64,000 nucleotides of DNA. It comes from Tamarix chinensis (lineage: Eukaryota > Streptophyta > Magnoliopsida > Caryophyllales > Tamaricaceae). Position numbers and translations under genes: made by a program. The stretch is taken from NCBI GenBank assembly GCA_030549775.1, contig CM060171.1, forward strand, positions 875,501 through 939,500, in the 5' to 3' direction. A model generated the notes under the pieces. The model saw only the letters and a list, made by a program, of their open reading frames with translations, searched no databases and had not been told where the DNA came from. Shown piece after piece: positions 1 to 11,503 of the stretch (position 1 is its first letter; each line of letters starts with the position of its first letter).

Positions 1-480
1 ATTCGCCCCCCGTTCTTCTTTTTCCACCACCGTCCGCCGCTCCTGCCGCCTCACCAACCCCCTGCGCCGCCTGCTACCACCCTGCACCCCCACACAGCCC
101 CTTCGAGCCCCGCACTTCCCCCTTTCTCCTCCTCTTCCTTTTTCTTCCCAGTTTTTCCCTTACCACCGAGCCACCTGCAACCACCATTTCCGCCGCCGTC
201 CGGCCATCTCTGCCACCACCTAACCCGCCGTTCGACACCCTGCAACCTCCTCTACAATCGCCACCCATTAGTTAGCCAAAAAGAGCCCCTGAACCCCTCC
301 ATTTTTCCCTCTCCTTTTCCTTCCTTCACAGCCTTTTTCCCTCGACCCTCCTCGGCAGCCGACCTTCGCCGCCTCTCCGCCGCCTTGAGCCGCCTTGAAA
401 CCACCCTTAGCCTCCACCTACACCCCCTCTTCACTTCTGCACCACTCACTTGCCTTAGAACCTCCCCTAACCACCTTCTT
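1..480 (+). repeat. Pyrimidine-rich tract of LTR A, non-coding
   Basis: The plus strand is almost all C and T with CCACC, CTCC and CGCC words. Open frames here are stop-poor only because of composition and read as Pro/Ser/His-rich (or Arg/Gly/Glu-rich on the other strand) low-complexity protein. Equivalent tracts lie at the same relative position in units B, C, F, I and L. Confidence 0.8.
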
Positions 481-560
481 TTCTAGCCTAAATACCCTAA
501 CCCGAAAATAATGGATTTTTGCCCCCTTCACCCTCTTTGAGCTTTTTCCCCCATGGTTTT

Positions 561-593
561 TGCATAAAACTCACGCTGCCCATGCAGCGTGAG
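561..593 (+). promoter_or_regulatory. TATA-like box and perfect 10-bp hairpin in LTR A
   Basis: GCATAAAAC (562-570) is followed by CTCACGCTGC (570-579), loop CCAT, and its exact reverse complement GCAGCGTGAG (584-593). The same hairpin, with changed bases, occurs in unit I (38615-38640) and more weakly in unit C (8783-8806), each about 130-145 bp before the acceptor-like site. Reading it as a promoter and leader stem-loop is inference. Confidence 0.45.
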
Positions 594-737
594 CTCTCCC
601 ATTTATTTTGAGAATTTCTTGGATAATTTTAAAGGTATAATGGTATTTTATGTTAAGTGTTTTACTAATTAAATTTTATAAAGTTTTATCCTTTTTAACT
701 TCTTATTTCTAATAAATATGATGGATATTATTTTTAG

Positions 738-788
738 GTGTTGAGTTGCTAATTATGCTTGGTAAGATTGATATTTTGCGGGATTAAG
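738..788 (+). other. Exon-like cassette in LTR A (acceptor- and donor-like sites)
   Basis: GATATTATTTTTAG ends at 737 and the donor-like GGATTAAG|GTAACC cuts after 788. The 51-nt interval between them corresponds to intervals in units B, C, F, H, I and L. It could be a spliced leader exon, or conserved LTR sequence that merely looks like splice sites. Downstream the box GCTAGCACATTTAGGG (about 829) is also shared. Confidence 0.4.
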
Positions 789-1083
789 GTAACCGTTAAT
801 CCTCCCTTAAATATATGGAAAAACGCATGCTAGCACATTTAGGGTTTAGTATGATTTTATGCATGTTTTGTATGCTTAGCATGATATGTATATGGTTTCT
901 TATATTGTTTGATAAAAAGGAAAAGCATAATAAATTTTTGTGCCATATGAGGTATGTGAATCAATGTATATAGTTGCTAATGAGTATTATGTTGAATAAT
1001 GATAAGTTGGTGGACTTAGATGACAAAAATGAAGTATTAATATTGTTATTTATGTAGGGTTAGTAAATTCATAAAATGTTGAA

Positions 1084-2340
1084 TAAAGGGGTTGAGTGGA
1101 AATTTCACAAGTGAAAAAGGGCATTTTGGTAATTTGGTAAACAAGAGGGTATTTTAGTAATTTGTAAAATAAAAGGAGTGTTATGGTAATTTTATAAATA
1201 AAAGGGTATTGTGGTAACTTTGTAAATAAAAGGATATTGTGGTAGTTTGAAAGTAGGGGTAAAATAGTAATTTTGGAGTCAAGGGGCAATATGGTAATTT
1301 TATAAGTAAGTGGTAAGAATGGTAATTTTGGAGGTAGAGGGGCAAAATCGTAATTTCATAAGTAAAGGGTAATATGGTAAATTTTATAAGTGAATGGCGA
1401 AGTGGAAATTTATAAGTAAAGGGGTAATATGGTAAATTGGAAAAGAAGGGCAAAATGGTAATTATGTAAGGAAAGATAAAGATGGTAATCTTGGATGTAA
1501 AAGGGTAAAATAGTAATTTGTAAAGTAAAAGATGTATGGTGGTAATTTTCATAAATAAAAGGATATTATGGTAAAATTGGATGTAAGGGGTAAAATGGTA
1601 ATTTTGTAAATGAAAGGATATTATGGTAAACTTGGGAGTAAGGGGTAACTTGGTAATTATGATAACGACAAAAGATAATTTATCAATTAAATTATGATTG
1701 TAGAAGGGCAATTGGATAAGTATGATACTATAGAAGGGTAATTTGGTAAATTAACCAATTAAAAGGCATTATGGTAATTTTAATAATGGAGAAGGGTAAT
1801 ATCGTAATTTTGATTATGAAAAAGGGTAAATTAATATTGGTAATTACGAAGAAGAGTAATTTGGGATTTGTGATAATTAAAAAGGGTAAATGGCAATTAA
1901 AATAATTGAGAGGGGTAAAATGGTAATTACGATAAAGGAGAAGGGAAATTTGGTAATTTGTTCAACTAAAGGGGCAATTTGGTAATTTAGCCGATAAAAG
2001 GGTAAAGTGATAATTGTTTAACCAACTAAAGGGGCAAAATATTAATCATGATAATGAAGGAGGGTAATTTAGTAATTTATCCAACTCAAGGGCAATTTAG
2101 TAATTATAACAAAGGAGAAGGGCGATTTGGTAATGTAACCAACCAAAAGGGAAATATGATAAGTATAGTAATTATGAGGGGGTGAATGGTGATCTAAAAA
2201 GTGTGTGAGATAATTTGGTAATCTAAATTAAACAAAGGGTAATTTGGTAATTATGCAACCTTAAGGGTAATGTGGTAATTTATCAAGTAAGGAATGGATA
2301 CTTAACAAGTATATAAGTAAAGGGCAAATGAGTAGTTTAT
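1084..2340 (+). repeat. Degenerate tandem array of GGGTAATTTGGTAATT-type units
   Basis: About 1.25 kb of units of roughly 30-40 bp built on words such as AAGGGTAATTTGGTAATTA and GGGTAAAATGGTAATTAT. Spacing and sequence vary. A 176-codon open frame on the minus strand (1181-1711) runs through it but is only the Leu/Tyr/Phe/Pro-rich translation of the repeat. The homologous array in unit I lies at 39260-40600. Confidence 0.85.
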
Positions 2341-2984
2341 ACCTAACACGTCCTTGAGATTGTGGAACATTAATATGATTAAATAATGTTGATTAGCCAA
2401 GTAAGAGTATCTAATGATTAGTGTGGCCTTGATGGTTTCTCTGTGACATCCAGGATAATCCTCTGAATAAGAAACGATTAATGATATCGAAACGATTGAA
2501 AGTGAATAAGTATCGGATTATCGTGCTTTATGTGATCACCTTAATTAAGACACTATTACTTAAAGTGAAAGACCTCGAGATCGGGAATGGTGACTCCTTA
2601 GGGGTCGCTACCCTAAGGACGTGGTTTAGTCCACGATTATTCTGGTATTTGCTGGTGTGCCTTTGTGCCCCAGCCAGGCCCTATATCTTACTCTTTCTAG
2701 CTCTACGGACCTAGTTAGGGGGTATGCATACTTATGGATTAGGTGTCCTTGTCGGTAGGGTACTGAGTTAGCCTTATGCACCAGTACGACCAGGGTACCT
2801 TTGCGTCCTTGGGTTCATGGTTGAAGGGTACTGAGTAGCTGATATGCACCGGTACGACCGGTGTACCTTTGTGTCCCGGGTTATCGATCTCCCATTCGAG
2901 GCAAATAAATATGATTGAGGTGCTGATTAAAGAAAGGAAAGATACTATAATTGAAAGTGGAATATTAATGAGCCGGGTCCAGTG

Positions 2985-3445
2985 ATTTATGATATTGCGT
3001 ACCGGTCCACCGGTTATAATAGTGGTCCAGGAGCGTGTTGCCCTGGTATGTGATATTGCGTACCGGTCCACCAGTTATAATAGTGGTCCAGGAGCGTGTT
3101 GCCCTGGTGTGTGATTATGAGTACCGGTCCACCGGTTATAATAGTGGCCAGGAGCGTTGTGCCCTGGATGATGATTACATATATATTCCGGTCCACCGAC
3201 AACAATAGTGGGGGTCCCGAGCTCAATAAAATCGGTTATGTATGTGAATAAGATTATGGAAAAATACTAATCACTTATAGTGGAACACCATGTGAGTCGG
3301 GGCCAGACCGGTCCACCGGCAAATAATAGTGGTCAGGTGCGTTCTGCCCTGTGCGTTTATCTTCCGGTCCACCGGCAATAATAGTGGTCAGAGGCGTTCT
3401 GCCCTGTGTGTTGACTTCCGGTCCACCGGCCATAATAGTGGGGTT
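2985..3445 (+). repeat. Two clusters of CCGGTCCACCGG stem-loop repeats in LTR A
   Basis: The core CCGGTCCACCGGTTATAATA followed by GTGG occurs four times at 3001-3220 and three times at 3308-3440. Copies in the first cluster are about 55-65 bp apart. CCAC and GTGG flank the TATAATA loop, and the spacer often holds a second inverted pair CCAGG...CCTGG. Each cluster is preceded by ACTA(N)CACTTATAGTGG-like sequence. The clusters recur in B, F, H, I, L and, inverted, at 47320-47510. Confidence 0.8.
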
Positions 3446-3645
3446 CTCGTACTCACATGGATATAAAATATGATATTGATGGATTAATGACAGAATAATG
3501 GCTTAAGGCCCAAAGTATCGATCGTGACTTATAAAGTATTACGTTGTCATTGTTATGTATGCATCTCTCATTATTTATATGTGTGTGGTTTGCATTATGT
3601 GTCGTATGCGAGCCTATCTTTAAGTGTGGTATTAAAGGGTTACTC

Positions 3646-3702
3646 AGTACCGTAGTACTGAAGGGATTCCCTTTATGGGGCCCCTGCCTATTCAATGGGC
3701 AG
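3646..3702 (+). other. Cluster of short palindromes in LTR A
   Basis: AGTAC-CGTA-GTACT (3646-3659), AAGGG-ATT-CCCTT (3661-3673), GGGGCCCC and CTGCC...GGCAG (3684-3702) lie back to back. Corresponding palindromes lie at the same relative position in B, C, F, H, I and L. Confidence 0.6.
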
Positions 3703-3967
3703 TGCCCTTGTAGGTATTTTCAGGTGCTACTCAAGTGGGTTACGGGAAGGAGAGTAAGGAATTTTCCGGTATCATGGCTTTTTCTCTTTCTCATTTAAAT
3801 TCTTGGTTTTAAATGTTAACGTTGTTAAAGTAACCACTATTGGTGGATTTTATTCCTGAAAACGATTTGATGCGCTACTCTGATTTAAATATATTGAAGA
3901 TTGCAATTTACTCTGAATTATGCATGTTGAATGTCTTTCGAATTGTATTTCCTTTTCTTAGCCTTAG

Positions 3968-4013
3968 CACTTGGTACTGGAACGGTATGAGTGAACCGGT
4001 CTGGTACTAAGTG
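3968..4013 (+). other. 3'-terminal long stem of LTR A
   Basis: CACTTGGTAC (3968-3977) can pair with GTACTAAGTG (4004-4013) across a 26-nt loop, with one G-U pair in RNA. The element sits about 100 bp before the LTR end. Equivalents with different but still pairing arms are present in B, C and F. Confidence 0.55.
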
Positions 4014-4458
4014 TGGCGGTAATACTCCCAAAGTTCACGTTTTGTTTATCTGCTTCCGCTATTATCTTTTAATAAAACGAAATTTTTCAGTAGTGAATTT
4101 TGGGGGGTGTTACACTCTATCTCCCTATACCTCCATCTACCTCCCTCTCCTTCTCCCTTCTCCACCCTCCACCACTTCGGCTACCACACCCGCCACCGTG
4201 CATTGCCACCTTTGGGTGCACCACCACCTTCATTCTACCCCTCTACACCCAAGGCATCCTCAACCATCTCAATCACCCCCTCACTCCCTCTCCTCTAGCC
4301 TATACCACCATCTCTCCACCCCTCTTCTCCCTCCACTGCTGACGCCATGCGCCACTGCCTGTGTTGCCACCATCCTTAGGTGGTACTCTAACCTTCCCAA
4401 CCCCTAAACCCATTTTATACAAGTATTAGCTATTTTTAATAGTATTAATAAGTACCTT

Positions 4459-4460
4459 CC

Positions 4461-4551
<91 letters not shown>

Positions 4552-4634
4552 TGTTATGTTATCATTATTATTATTTAACCTAACTTCAAAAATATTTCTA
4601 ACTAATGTTATTATTATTAAAGGTCTACAACTTT

Positions 4635-4711
<77 letters not shown>

Positions 4712-4852
4712 TACTATTATTATTAATGCTAACCTTGGCCTATTATTACCTTTATTATTATGGTAAATATTTGAACTCTTATATTACTATTGCCATCTTG
4801 AATTTTATTATTATTATTAGTATTATTGTTAACATTATTATTATTATTATTT

Positions 4853-4890
<38 letters not shown>

Positions 4891-5030
4891 CTTGACCATA
4901 TTATCACCAAGACTAATACTATTATGATTACTAGGACCTTTATTAGCATTATTATTATTATTATTATTATTATTCCCTTGTCATTATTGTTAATATTGCA
5001 TAATCACTAGCCTAGTACCACTACTAGCAT
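4459..5030 (+). repeat. (TAA)n/(TTA)n microsatellites in LTR B
   Basis: Long trinucleotide runs occur at about 4462-4550, 4636-4707 and 4856-4887, with imperfect ATT-rich sequence between. A run of Ile codons here creates a spurious 94-codon open frame (4726-5010). Unit F holds a comparable run at 22343-22780. Confidence 0.9.
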
Positions 5031-5405
5031 TATCAATATAAGTATCATTATGGTCACTACTTTTATATTACTAATATCACTACTACTATTATTACTAGGG
5101 TTTGGGTTGATATTAGTATTATCACTACAACTACTATTGTCATTATCATTAGCAAAATTGAAGCTATTACTTTTAATAATATGAATATCGCTATAATTAC
5201 TTTAGCATAAACCAATGTACCTCCTAAGACCTATTTTAATTAATAGTAGCATGATTAGCTACTTTAAAGGATAATAACCCTACTTTTATTTATAAAACAA
5301 CTAATACTATTATTAACCCTAATAGTAGGCCATGATAAAGGTAAGATAGGAAATGATGGTAATTTTGGTAGGGGAGATTAACCCATAGTATTTCCCTCTT
5401 ATAAG

Positions 5406-5466
5406 TGAATTAAGTCAAAACCTTAAGGAGGTGTAGGAGCGTGCTCCAAGCCCGATGTCGTATTAA
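5406..5466 (+). other. Exon-like cassette in LTR B
   Basis: CCCTCTTATAAG ends at 5405 and TCGTATTAA|GTAAGG follows, leaving 61 nt. It aligns with the F cassette (23002-23063), including shared GAGGTGTAGGAGC-like sequence inside. The donor has lost one G relative to F. Confidence 0.35.
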
Positions 5467-5479
5467 GTAAGGATATAGC

Positions 5480-6870
5480 TAAGGCTTTTTATGTTTAAGA
5501 ATGTGCTCCATGTGTGTGTTTGATGGGTGTGATTTATATTGTTATATTATCATGTTCTTGTGGCGCGACTTGCTAGCATGGAGCTAAGGTAAGTTGCATG
5601 TGTTATGATATGTATAATGTGATGTTATTACTTGTACTTGAATTTTGCTTATGTAATACTGCCCCTTATGACATGTATGGTATGAGGTCCTAAGTAGTAT
5701 GATGTGGTTTTGCGAGAAATGGAAAATAATGAGGAAAGTGAGCTGACTAGGAAAAGGTAATGATTGACTAATTATCTTCTGACCTATGGGTGGATAATAC
5801 GAGGAATAATATGAATGAAATTAAGGGAATGGATCAAATATGCATGGAAAGTCTAGGGTTTGCATGGGATGGTTAGCCTTTGCATGGGGATGACTTTTAC
5901 GTGGAAAAAGTTGATCTGAGGATCGAATAAGGTAAGGGAAGAATAGTTAGGGTGATTGGAGTCCATATGTGAAAAATAGTACGTGGGTTGGTGTAAGGAT
6001 GCATGGGTGATTTGACTAGGGTTTTGGGAGGAAACCTAAGTGAGAGAAATATGTAAGGGAGGAAAAATTAATGGAGATAGATATAATGAGGATAAAATAT
6101 GGAAGGGGTGTCATATGGGGGAGAAGTGAGTCAAGTGAGAAGAATGTATTTGGGTGTTGAGTGAGTGACATAAAAGAAAGGAGAAGTACTAGGGTTTTCG
6201 GAGAGCTAACTAGGGTTTTGGTGATCATGTGTGGGATTTGGATGGTGAGGTTTTAATGTCAAGTGTGGGTTGAGAAAAGTGATGGCTTTGGTAATAAAAA
6301 AGAGTTTTGGGTTCATGGTGAGTGGGAGAAAGATGGAAGGAAGTCTCGGGATCATGGGTTGTGTTGGATGTGTGTCATGTGGAAGAGGCATTGATAAGTA
6401 AGAGTGATGAATGAATAGCATCGTATTGGGAAAGAGAGGTGCTAGAGTTTTAGGATGGCCAACTAGGGTTTTGCGGCCACATGTATTATATAGGAAGTAA
6501 AATGTGATGCTTGGAGATGAATCAAGTGAGGTGATAAATTGGAGGAGTATGTATGAGTTATATGGGACAGAGGCAGGTTGGGCCATATAGGCCAAATTAG
6601 GGTTTTCCCAGAAGAAAACCCTAGAGAGTTCTATTAAGTTGATTTAGAAATACGGGAAGTTGGCCTCGGTGTTGAGTATTCGTGGTAATGAGGAAAGAGT
6701 GAGAAAGGATATTTGGAAGTACTAGAAGAAGTAAAAGTCCCAAGATATGGGACAGGATTATCGAGAAGTCGAGTGGGTCGTGTATGTCTAGTCGGGGTTG
6801 TGTGTGGAATAAGATACAATAAAACACTAAGCACTTAAAGTGAAAGATTATCGAGCCAGGGCCCAGTGAG
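5480..6870 (+). other. LTR B middle part, no gene seen
   Basis: Purine-rich, T/G-rich DNA with recurrent words ACTAGGGTTTTGG and TTTGCATGGG. The minus-strand open frames at 6016-6228 and 6206-6595 have no recognisable domain and follow base composition. The comparable stretch of unit F (23300-24060) is similar in character. Confidence 0.6.
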
Positions 6871-6877
6871 GTTATAT

Positions 6878-7455
6878 ATTCTTCGGTCCGCCGGCTATAA
6901 TAGTGGTCAGGTGCGTTTTGCCCTACTGAGTATTTTTTTGGTCCACCGGTTATAATAGTGGTCAGGAGCATTTGCCCTAATGAGTGTTTCTAGTCCACCG
7001 GCTATAATAGTGGAGGATTCCAAGCTTGATAAACCAAACCTTGTATGGTAATAAGTTAAGGGAAGATATTATTTACTTACATTGGAACACCTCGTGAGTC
7101 AGGGCTAGTGAGGATATATATTTTCCGGTTCATTGGTAATAATTGTGGTAAAGTATGTTTTGCCCTATGGAGTGTTTCCAGTCCACCGGCTATAATAGTG
7201 GTGTTCCTGTACTCATGTGGAATTAATATGATAAATGTGTGAACCAGAAGTATAAGGCATGGAAAGATACTAATTATTTATAGTGGAACACCATGCAAGT
7301 CGAGGCTAGTGAGGTTATATATATACTTTTCGGTCCACCAGCAATAATAGTGGTCAGGTGCATGTTGCCCTACTGAGTGATTCTGGTCCACCAGCTATAA
7401 TAGTGGTTAGGTGCGTTTTGCCCTATAGAGTGTTTCTGGTCCACCGGCTATAATA
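6878..7455 (+). repeat. CCGGTCCACCGG-type repeats in LTR B
   Basis: Three clusters (about 6880-7015, 7125-7200, 7325-7460) of the GTCCACCGGCTATAATAGTGG-like core. They are separated by LTR sequence that includes TAGTGGAACACC(A/T)-type boxes. Several copies carry TCAGG...CCCTA in the spacer, a weakened version of the CCAGG...CCTGG pair of unit A. Confidence 0.75.
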
Positions 7456-7633
7456 GTGGGGTTTTTGTACTCTCATGGAATTAACATAAAAGAGATGTAA
7501 GATAAATCATTAATATAAGTTTGGCCTAATCTTGTAAATCTGGATTATTGTCTTGTACGCCTTATGTGTGTATTCTCTTGCATGGCCTTACTTGCGTGCT
7601 TCTTGTTGGTTTTACCCATATGGTTACCTTACT

Positions 7634-7669
7634 CAGTACGTAACGTACTGACCACCCATTTCATGGGTG
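7634..7669 (+). other. Paired perfect palindromes in LTR B
   Basis: CAGTACGT-A-ACGTACTG (7634-7650) and CACCCAT-TTC-ATGGGTG (7653-7669) are adjacent perfect hairpins of 8 and 7 bp. Decayed or altered equivalents are at about 24475-24510 (F) and 52748-52785 (L). Confidence 0.6.
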
Positions 7670-8947
7670 CTACTCATTCCTACGAGCAGAGGGCCCACCT
7701 GAGTTTGTGCAGGTAGGTGATGATATATTCGATGCTTACGATACTTATGAGGCATCGGGCAAGACTAAGAGTTGAGCATGGACTTGGCCTAGGGATTGAG
7801 AGTGATCTAGCCGGATTCTATCTTCCATTCATTTAACTCTATATCACCTTATTTTAGCCCTATTTTATCGTACTGTACTTTCTATTTCCTTTGGGAACTT
7901 TTATTATGTACTCCTTTGGATTGTAAACTTTTTACGCGTACTCTAATTTCCATGTTATGAACTTTCTAGTTCTTTTATGAATTTTTGTTTTAAGTATTGA
8001 CTTAAGTTTGACAATAATCCTTTTCAGCTTTAGCACTTGGTACTAGAATAGTAGGAGTGGACCGATTTAGTACTAAGTATGGCAGTAATATCTCCAGAAT
8101 TCACAGTTTTGTTATTTCACTTCCATTAAACCTTTTTATTAAATGAAAATTTTCAGTAGTGAATTTTGGGGTGATATACTCCATCTCTCCTCTCGGCTCC
8201 TTTTTCTTTTCCTAGCCCTGATCATCCTCCCTCACCAACATCTAGCGCCAACCCTCCTCTCCCACTTCCTACACTTTTACCAACCCGTTGGAGCCCACCT
8301 CCAGCCTGCAACCAAACACCATCCCCACTGAGCCATCTCCCTCCCTATCCAGCAACACTGCCACCTTCCCCCTTCGCCATCACCACTCCCTACCCCAGTT
8401 CCCTTCCGCTCACACCAAGCCCACGCCACTAGCCCCATCGTTTCTCCTCTCTTTCTCCCACCTTTCCCCGTAGCTCCAGCCCTCCACTGTGGCACTTCGC
8501 AACCACCTCTACAAACACCACACCACCATCAAACCAACCGGGCACAACCATCATGCAGCTCCACCTCCGAACCACTACATTCTTCCTCTTCTCCCTTCTC
8601 CCCTACCTACACATGCATCCAACCAGCCACCCTCCATTACAACTCCAACAACCTCCACCAGCTCCGACAACACCACTCCGTCGACCACCAACCATCACCA
8701 CCAGCCTCCACCCCATCGGCTGCCATCTCCCCTACCTCACTCAACTAGCCCAGCCAGCCCCAGCCCTTTCCTTCATACACTGCTCACGTTGAGCATGGAG
8801 CGTGAGGGAGTTTTGGTTTTAGCAAATTTTTAGTACCCATATTAAATGTAAGGGTATTTTGATAATTTTAGAAAATAAATATTTTTTATATTATAATTAT
8901 TATTTTATTTGATAGATATTATTCGATAATTTTGATATTATTTTTAG

Positions 8948-9021
8948 GTACGAAAGTTTGATTAACAGGGCCTTATAATTTTAATTGAATACCGTTAATT
9001 TGTGTATTTGCTGGAATTCAG
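8948..9021 (+). other. Exon-like cassette in LTR C
   Basis: GATATTATTTTTAG (ends 8947) and GGAATTCAG|GTAACTG bound 74 nt. This is the same length as in units H (74) and I (75). The box GATAGCACATTAGG follows the donor-like site. Confidence 0.4.
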
Positions 9022-10221
9022 GTAACTGTTATATCCTACTAAAATGATAAATATTGCCTGATAGCACATTAGGATTTTTGGTGTATGAAAATATGTTAAG
9101 CATGATTTGTTACGATATAATTATGTGTTAATTACTATTATAATGAAAAATGCTAAAATGAGTACGTTATTGGGTATAAAATATTTCGGGTGCTAACTTA
9201 TGATTAAAATGATTTTAATGACTAAAAAATATTTTGTGTGATAACTATGTATAAAATAATAGGGTGAGCATGCTTAGATATAATTATGGATGTATGCCCT
9301 AAGGGAAATTTAGTCAGTTTTAGTGTATTATGATATTTATTCTAAAAATCATGTCTAATATGTATGATCTATTGTTGTTTATGGGATCATGTGATTTGTA
9401 TATTTTAAAAGTGTATAATAGGGTTTTGTATGTAGAAACAGGTGTAAGGGAAAATTTGCCTTTTGACATAGCTGATAGTGTAAATTGCATAATAAATAAT
9501 TAAATTATTTTTTTAGTTTTTTCATGATAAACTAATAAATGAAATTGATTTAGTATTTAAATGTATGATAATATAATAATTATTGGTCTTAGGGGCATTT
9601 TGGTCATTTTGACCTAATATACCCAAATGTGAATAATTAGACATATGATGGCCTTATAATTTTAATAGGTTGACCTTAGTGTTGACTTTGACTTTGTTTT
9701 CAATCGTTGACCTTAGGGTTGACTTGGATAATTGGAAATAAAGGAAAAATGGATAAGTATGAAAATGAGAATAATTGTGCAATATGTGTTATTTGTGATC
9801 CCCTTGTAAAAATACTAATACATAAAGTGGAAGACCTCAAGTTTGGGAATGGTTTCTCTCTAGGGGTAGTTATCCTAGAGACGAGGTAGGAGTTCTCTAT
9901 CTGTTTGGTTTTCTAGTGTGCCGGTTGTGCCCTAGTAAGGCCTTAGTCTACTCTACAGGTGACCTATGGGCCCTATAGGGGGTATCAATACTTAATGATT
10001 AGGTGTCTAAGGTGAGGAGGGTATTGTGTGCCTTGTGCATCAGTATGACCAGAGTGATGTTATGCCTCTCAGTTGGATGGTTGGAGGGCACCATGATGCT
10101 TGTACGTCGATATAACCGGTGTACTTTTATGTCTCTGGTTATTATTGTATCCCCCTTGAGTAAATAAATATGGAAATGACATGATTGGATTGGAATGATC
10201 ATCATTGGATATTGGAATGGT

Positions 10222-10600
10222 TTGGTAGTAGCCTTTGTGCCTACATGTGATTTGGTAGTAGCCTTCGTGCCTACCTGTAGTTTCGGTAGCAGCCTTCGTG
10301 CCTACATGTGGTTTAGTAGTAGCCTTTATACCTACTTGTGATTTTAGTAGCAGCCTTCGTGCCTACCTGTGTTGGTATTATGTCTGTTAGCACACTTGTG
10401 ATGTTATGTATTTTATTATACTATACCTGTAAATATACCTGTGATGTTATGTATTTTGTTGTACTGTACCTGTAAGTATACCTATGACGTTATGTATTTT
10501 GTTGTCCTATACTTGTAAGTATATATGTAACGTTATGGATTTTATTATACTATACATGTAAGTATACCTGTAATGTTAGGGATCTTAGTATATTATACCT
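10222..10600 (+). repeat. Two tandem arrays private to LTR C
   Basis: Five copies of GGTAGTAGCCTTCGTGCCTAC-like units, about 30 bp apart, lie at 10222-10375. They are followed by about four copies of a roughly 55-60 bp unit containing ACCTGTGATGTTATGTATTT (10390-10600). They occupy the position where other LTRs carry CCGG repeats. Confidence 0.75.
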
Positions 10601-11379
10601 GTGATATATGTAATTTGTTGGGATTGATGTTGAGATATGAGTTATGTTGTAAAGATTATAATTGTGGTATAGAGTTGGGTTTTAGTTATTGTTTCAAAAA
10701 GCATCTTGGGATGCTTAGTGTACAAGTGTTTTTTCATTCTAAATGAACACGCATGAACAATATGTAGTTTAGTGACTCATGTATATCTAAGATTATACCA
10801 TGTATTGTCATGATGCCTCATGGTTATTGTGTTAAGATTTTCTTCTAATCATACTTAAGAAAATATCTTTATATTATTCATTTGGTAAGTTCAGTTGTTT
10901 CATATGAATGAATATGAGTAGTACGTGACCTTGATGGAATTTGATTGTCTAAATGATTACTATACATCAATCATAATATGAATACTTAAATGTCTTGTAT
11001 CATGTTAATTGTATGCCTTGCATGTGTTCTATACTAGCTTTTTATATTAGTTTAGTATAAAGGGTTGCTCAGTATTGTAGTACCGAAGGGTTCATTTTCG
11101 TGGGCTCCTGCCTATTCAATGGGTAGTAGACTTTACAAGTCAGCTTCCGAGTTCAGTTGAAAGTTTTTTAGTTGGTTTTGAGAGCGTAGGAATATTTGGT
11201 GTCTCTTTTGCTATCTAGTCTCCAATTGTATTTGGACTTTCATATCCTCCTGTAATTTCTCTCTTAAGTTTTGGTAGACTACTGATGTTGTTTTTCACTA
11301 GCACCATACTTATCTATTATTCTCTCCATTCTGATTTTTGTAATCAAGTATTTTAAGTAAAGTAATATTTTAGCTTTAG

Positions 11380-11424
11380 CACTTAGTATAAGAATGGTAG
11401 AGGATGCTAGGCTTATACTCAGTG
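11380..11424 (+). other. 3'-terminal stem of LTR C
   Basis: CACTTAGTATAAG (11380-11392) pairs with CTTATACTCAGTG (11412-11424) at 12 of 13 positions. The arms differ from those of A and F (GTAC pairs replaced by GTATAAG/CTTATAC), yet pairing is kept. That supports a real structural element. Confidence 0.55.
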
Positions 11425-11503
11425 TGGTGATAACACCCATTAGTTTAGTAATTAACGCTTCCACAAAACAAAAATTTTTAGTAATAAAAATGGGGGTGTT
11501 ACA

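Larger units (their letters stand above)
1..4114 (+). mobile_element. Long LTR-like unit A (chromovirus type), 5' end outside window
   Basis: The right end (4081-4114) is GAATTTTGGGGGGTGTTACA, the typical 3' end of this LTR family; the mirrored 5' form is TGTAATACCCCCAAAATTT, seen intact at 49750. Module order is a pyrimidine tract (1-480), TATA-like box and hairpin (561-593), splice-like cassette (738-788), GGTAATTT array (1084-2340), two CCGGTCCACCGG clusters (2985-3445), a palindrome cluster (3646-3702) and a terminal stem (3968-4013). The same order recurs in unit I (37301-42308), with long stretches of near identity around 2480-2900 and 40780-41170. I see no gag or pol domain, so this is an LTR without its internal region. 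Assignment to Ty3/gypsy chromovirus is by similarity to LTR L, which follows a recognisable pol end. It appears inserted into the pyrimidine tract of unit B. Confidence 0.8.
4115..8178 (+). mobile_element. LTR-like unit B, 5' part displaced by insertion of A
   Basis: After the end of A the sequence resumes in the middle of a pyrimidine tract (CTCTATCTCCC), then follows the same order as unit F. There is an AT/ATT-rich stretch, then CCATGATAAAGGTAAGATAGG (5331), near-identical to F at 22927, a splice-like cassette, CCGG repeats (6878-7455), palindromes (7634-7669) and a stem (8034-8078). It ends at GAATTTTGGGGTGATATA (8161-8178), a decayed form of the family end. No protein-coding domain is visible. 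Its 5' part should lie upstream of the window, on the other side of A. Confidence 0.7.
8179..11503 (+). mobile_element. LTR-like unit C, 5' part displaced by insertion of B
   Basis: Sequence after unit B again resumes inside a pyrimidine tract (8179-8780, CTCCATCTCTCC). It continues through a hairpin (8783-8806), an exon-like cassette (8948-9021), a GTTGACCTTAG-rich stretch (9660-9720), private tandem repeats (10222-10600), palindromic LTR-3' sequence (11060-11130) and a terminal stem (11380-11424). It ends at ATAAAAATGGGGGTGTTACA (11503). Its middle is closely related to unit H (37000-37300 plus 42309 on). No internal coding region is seen. Confidence 0.7.

Noticed and set aside
1181..1711. 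176-codon minus-strand open frame
   Set aside because: It is the translation of the GGTAATTT tandem array; the low stop density follows from the repeat unit.
2985..3445. Possible CRISPR-like regularly spaced repeats
   Set aside because: Repeats are diverged, the spacers are themselves repeats, and the setting is a plant LTR.
4726..5010. Poly-isoleucine open frames here and at 22481-22811
   Set aside because: Trinucleotide ATT/TTA repeats.
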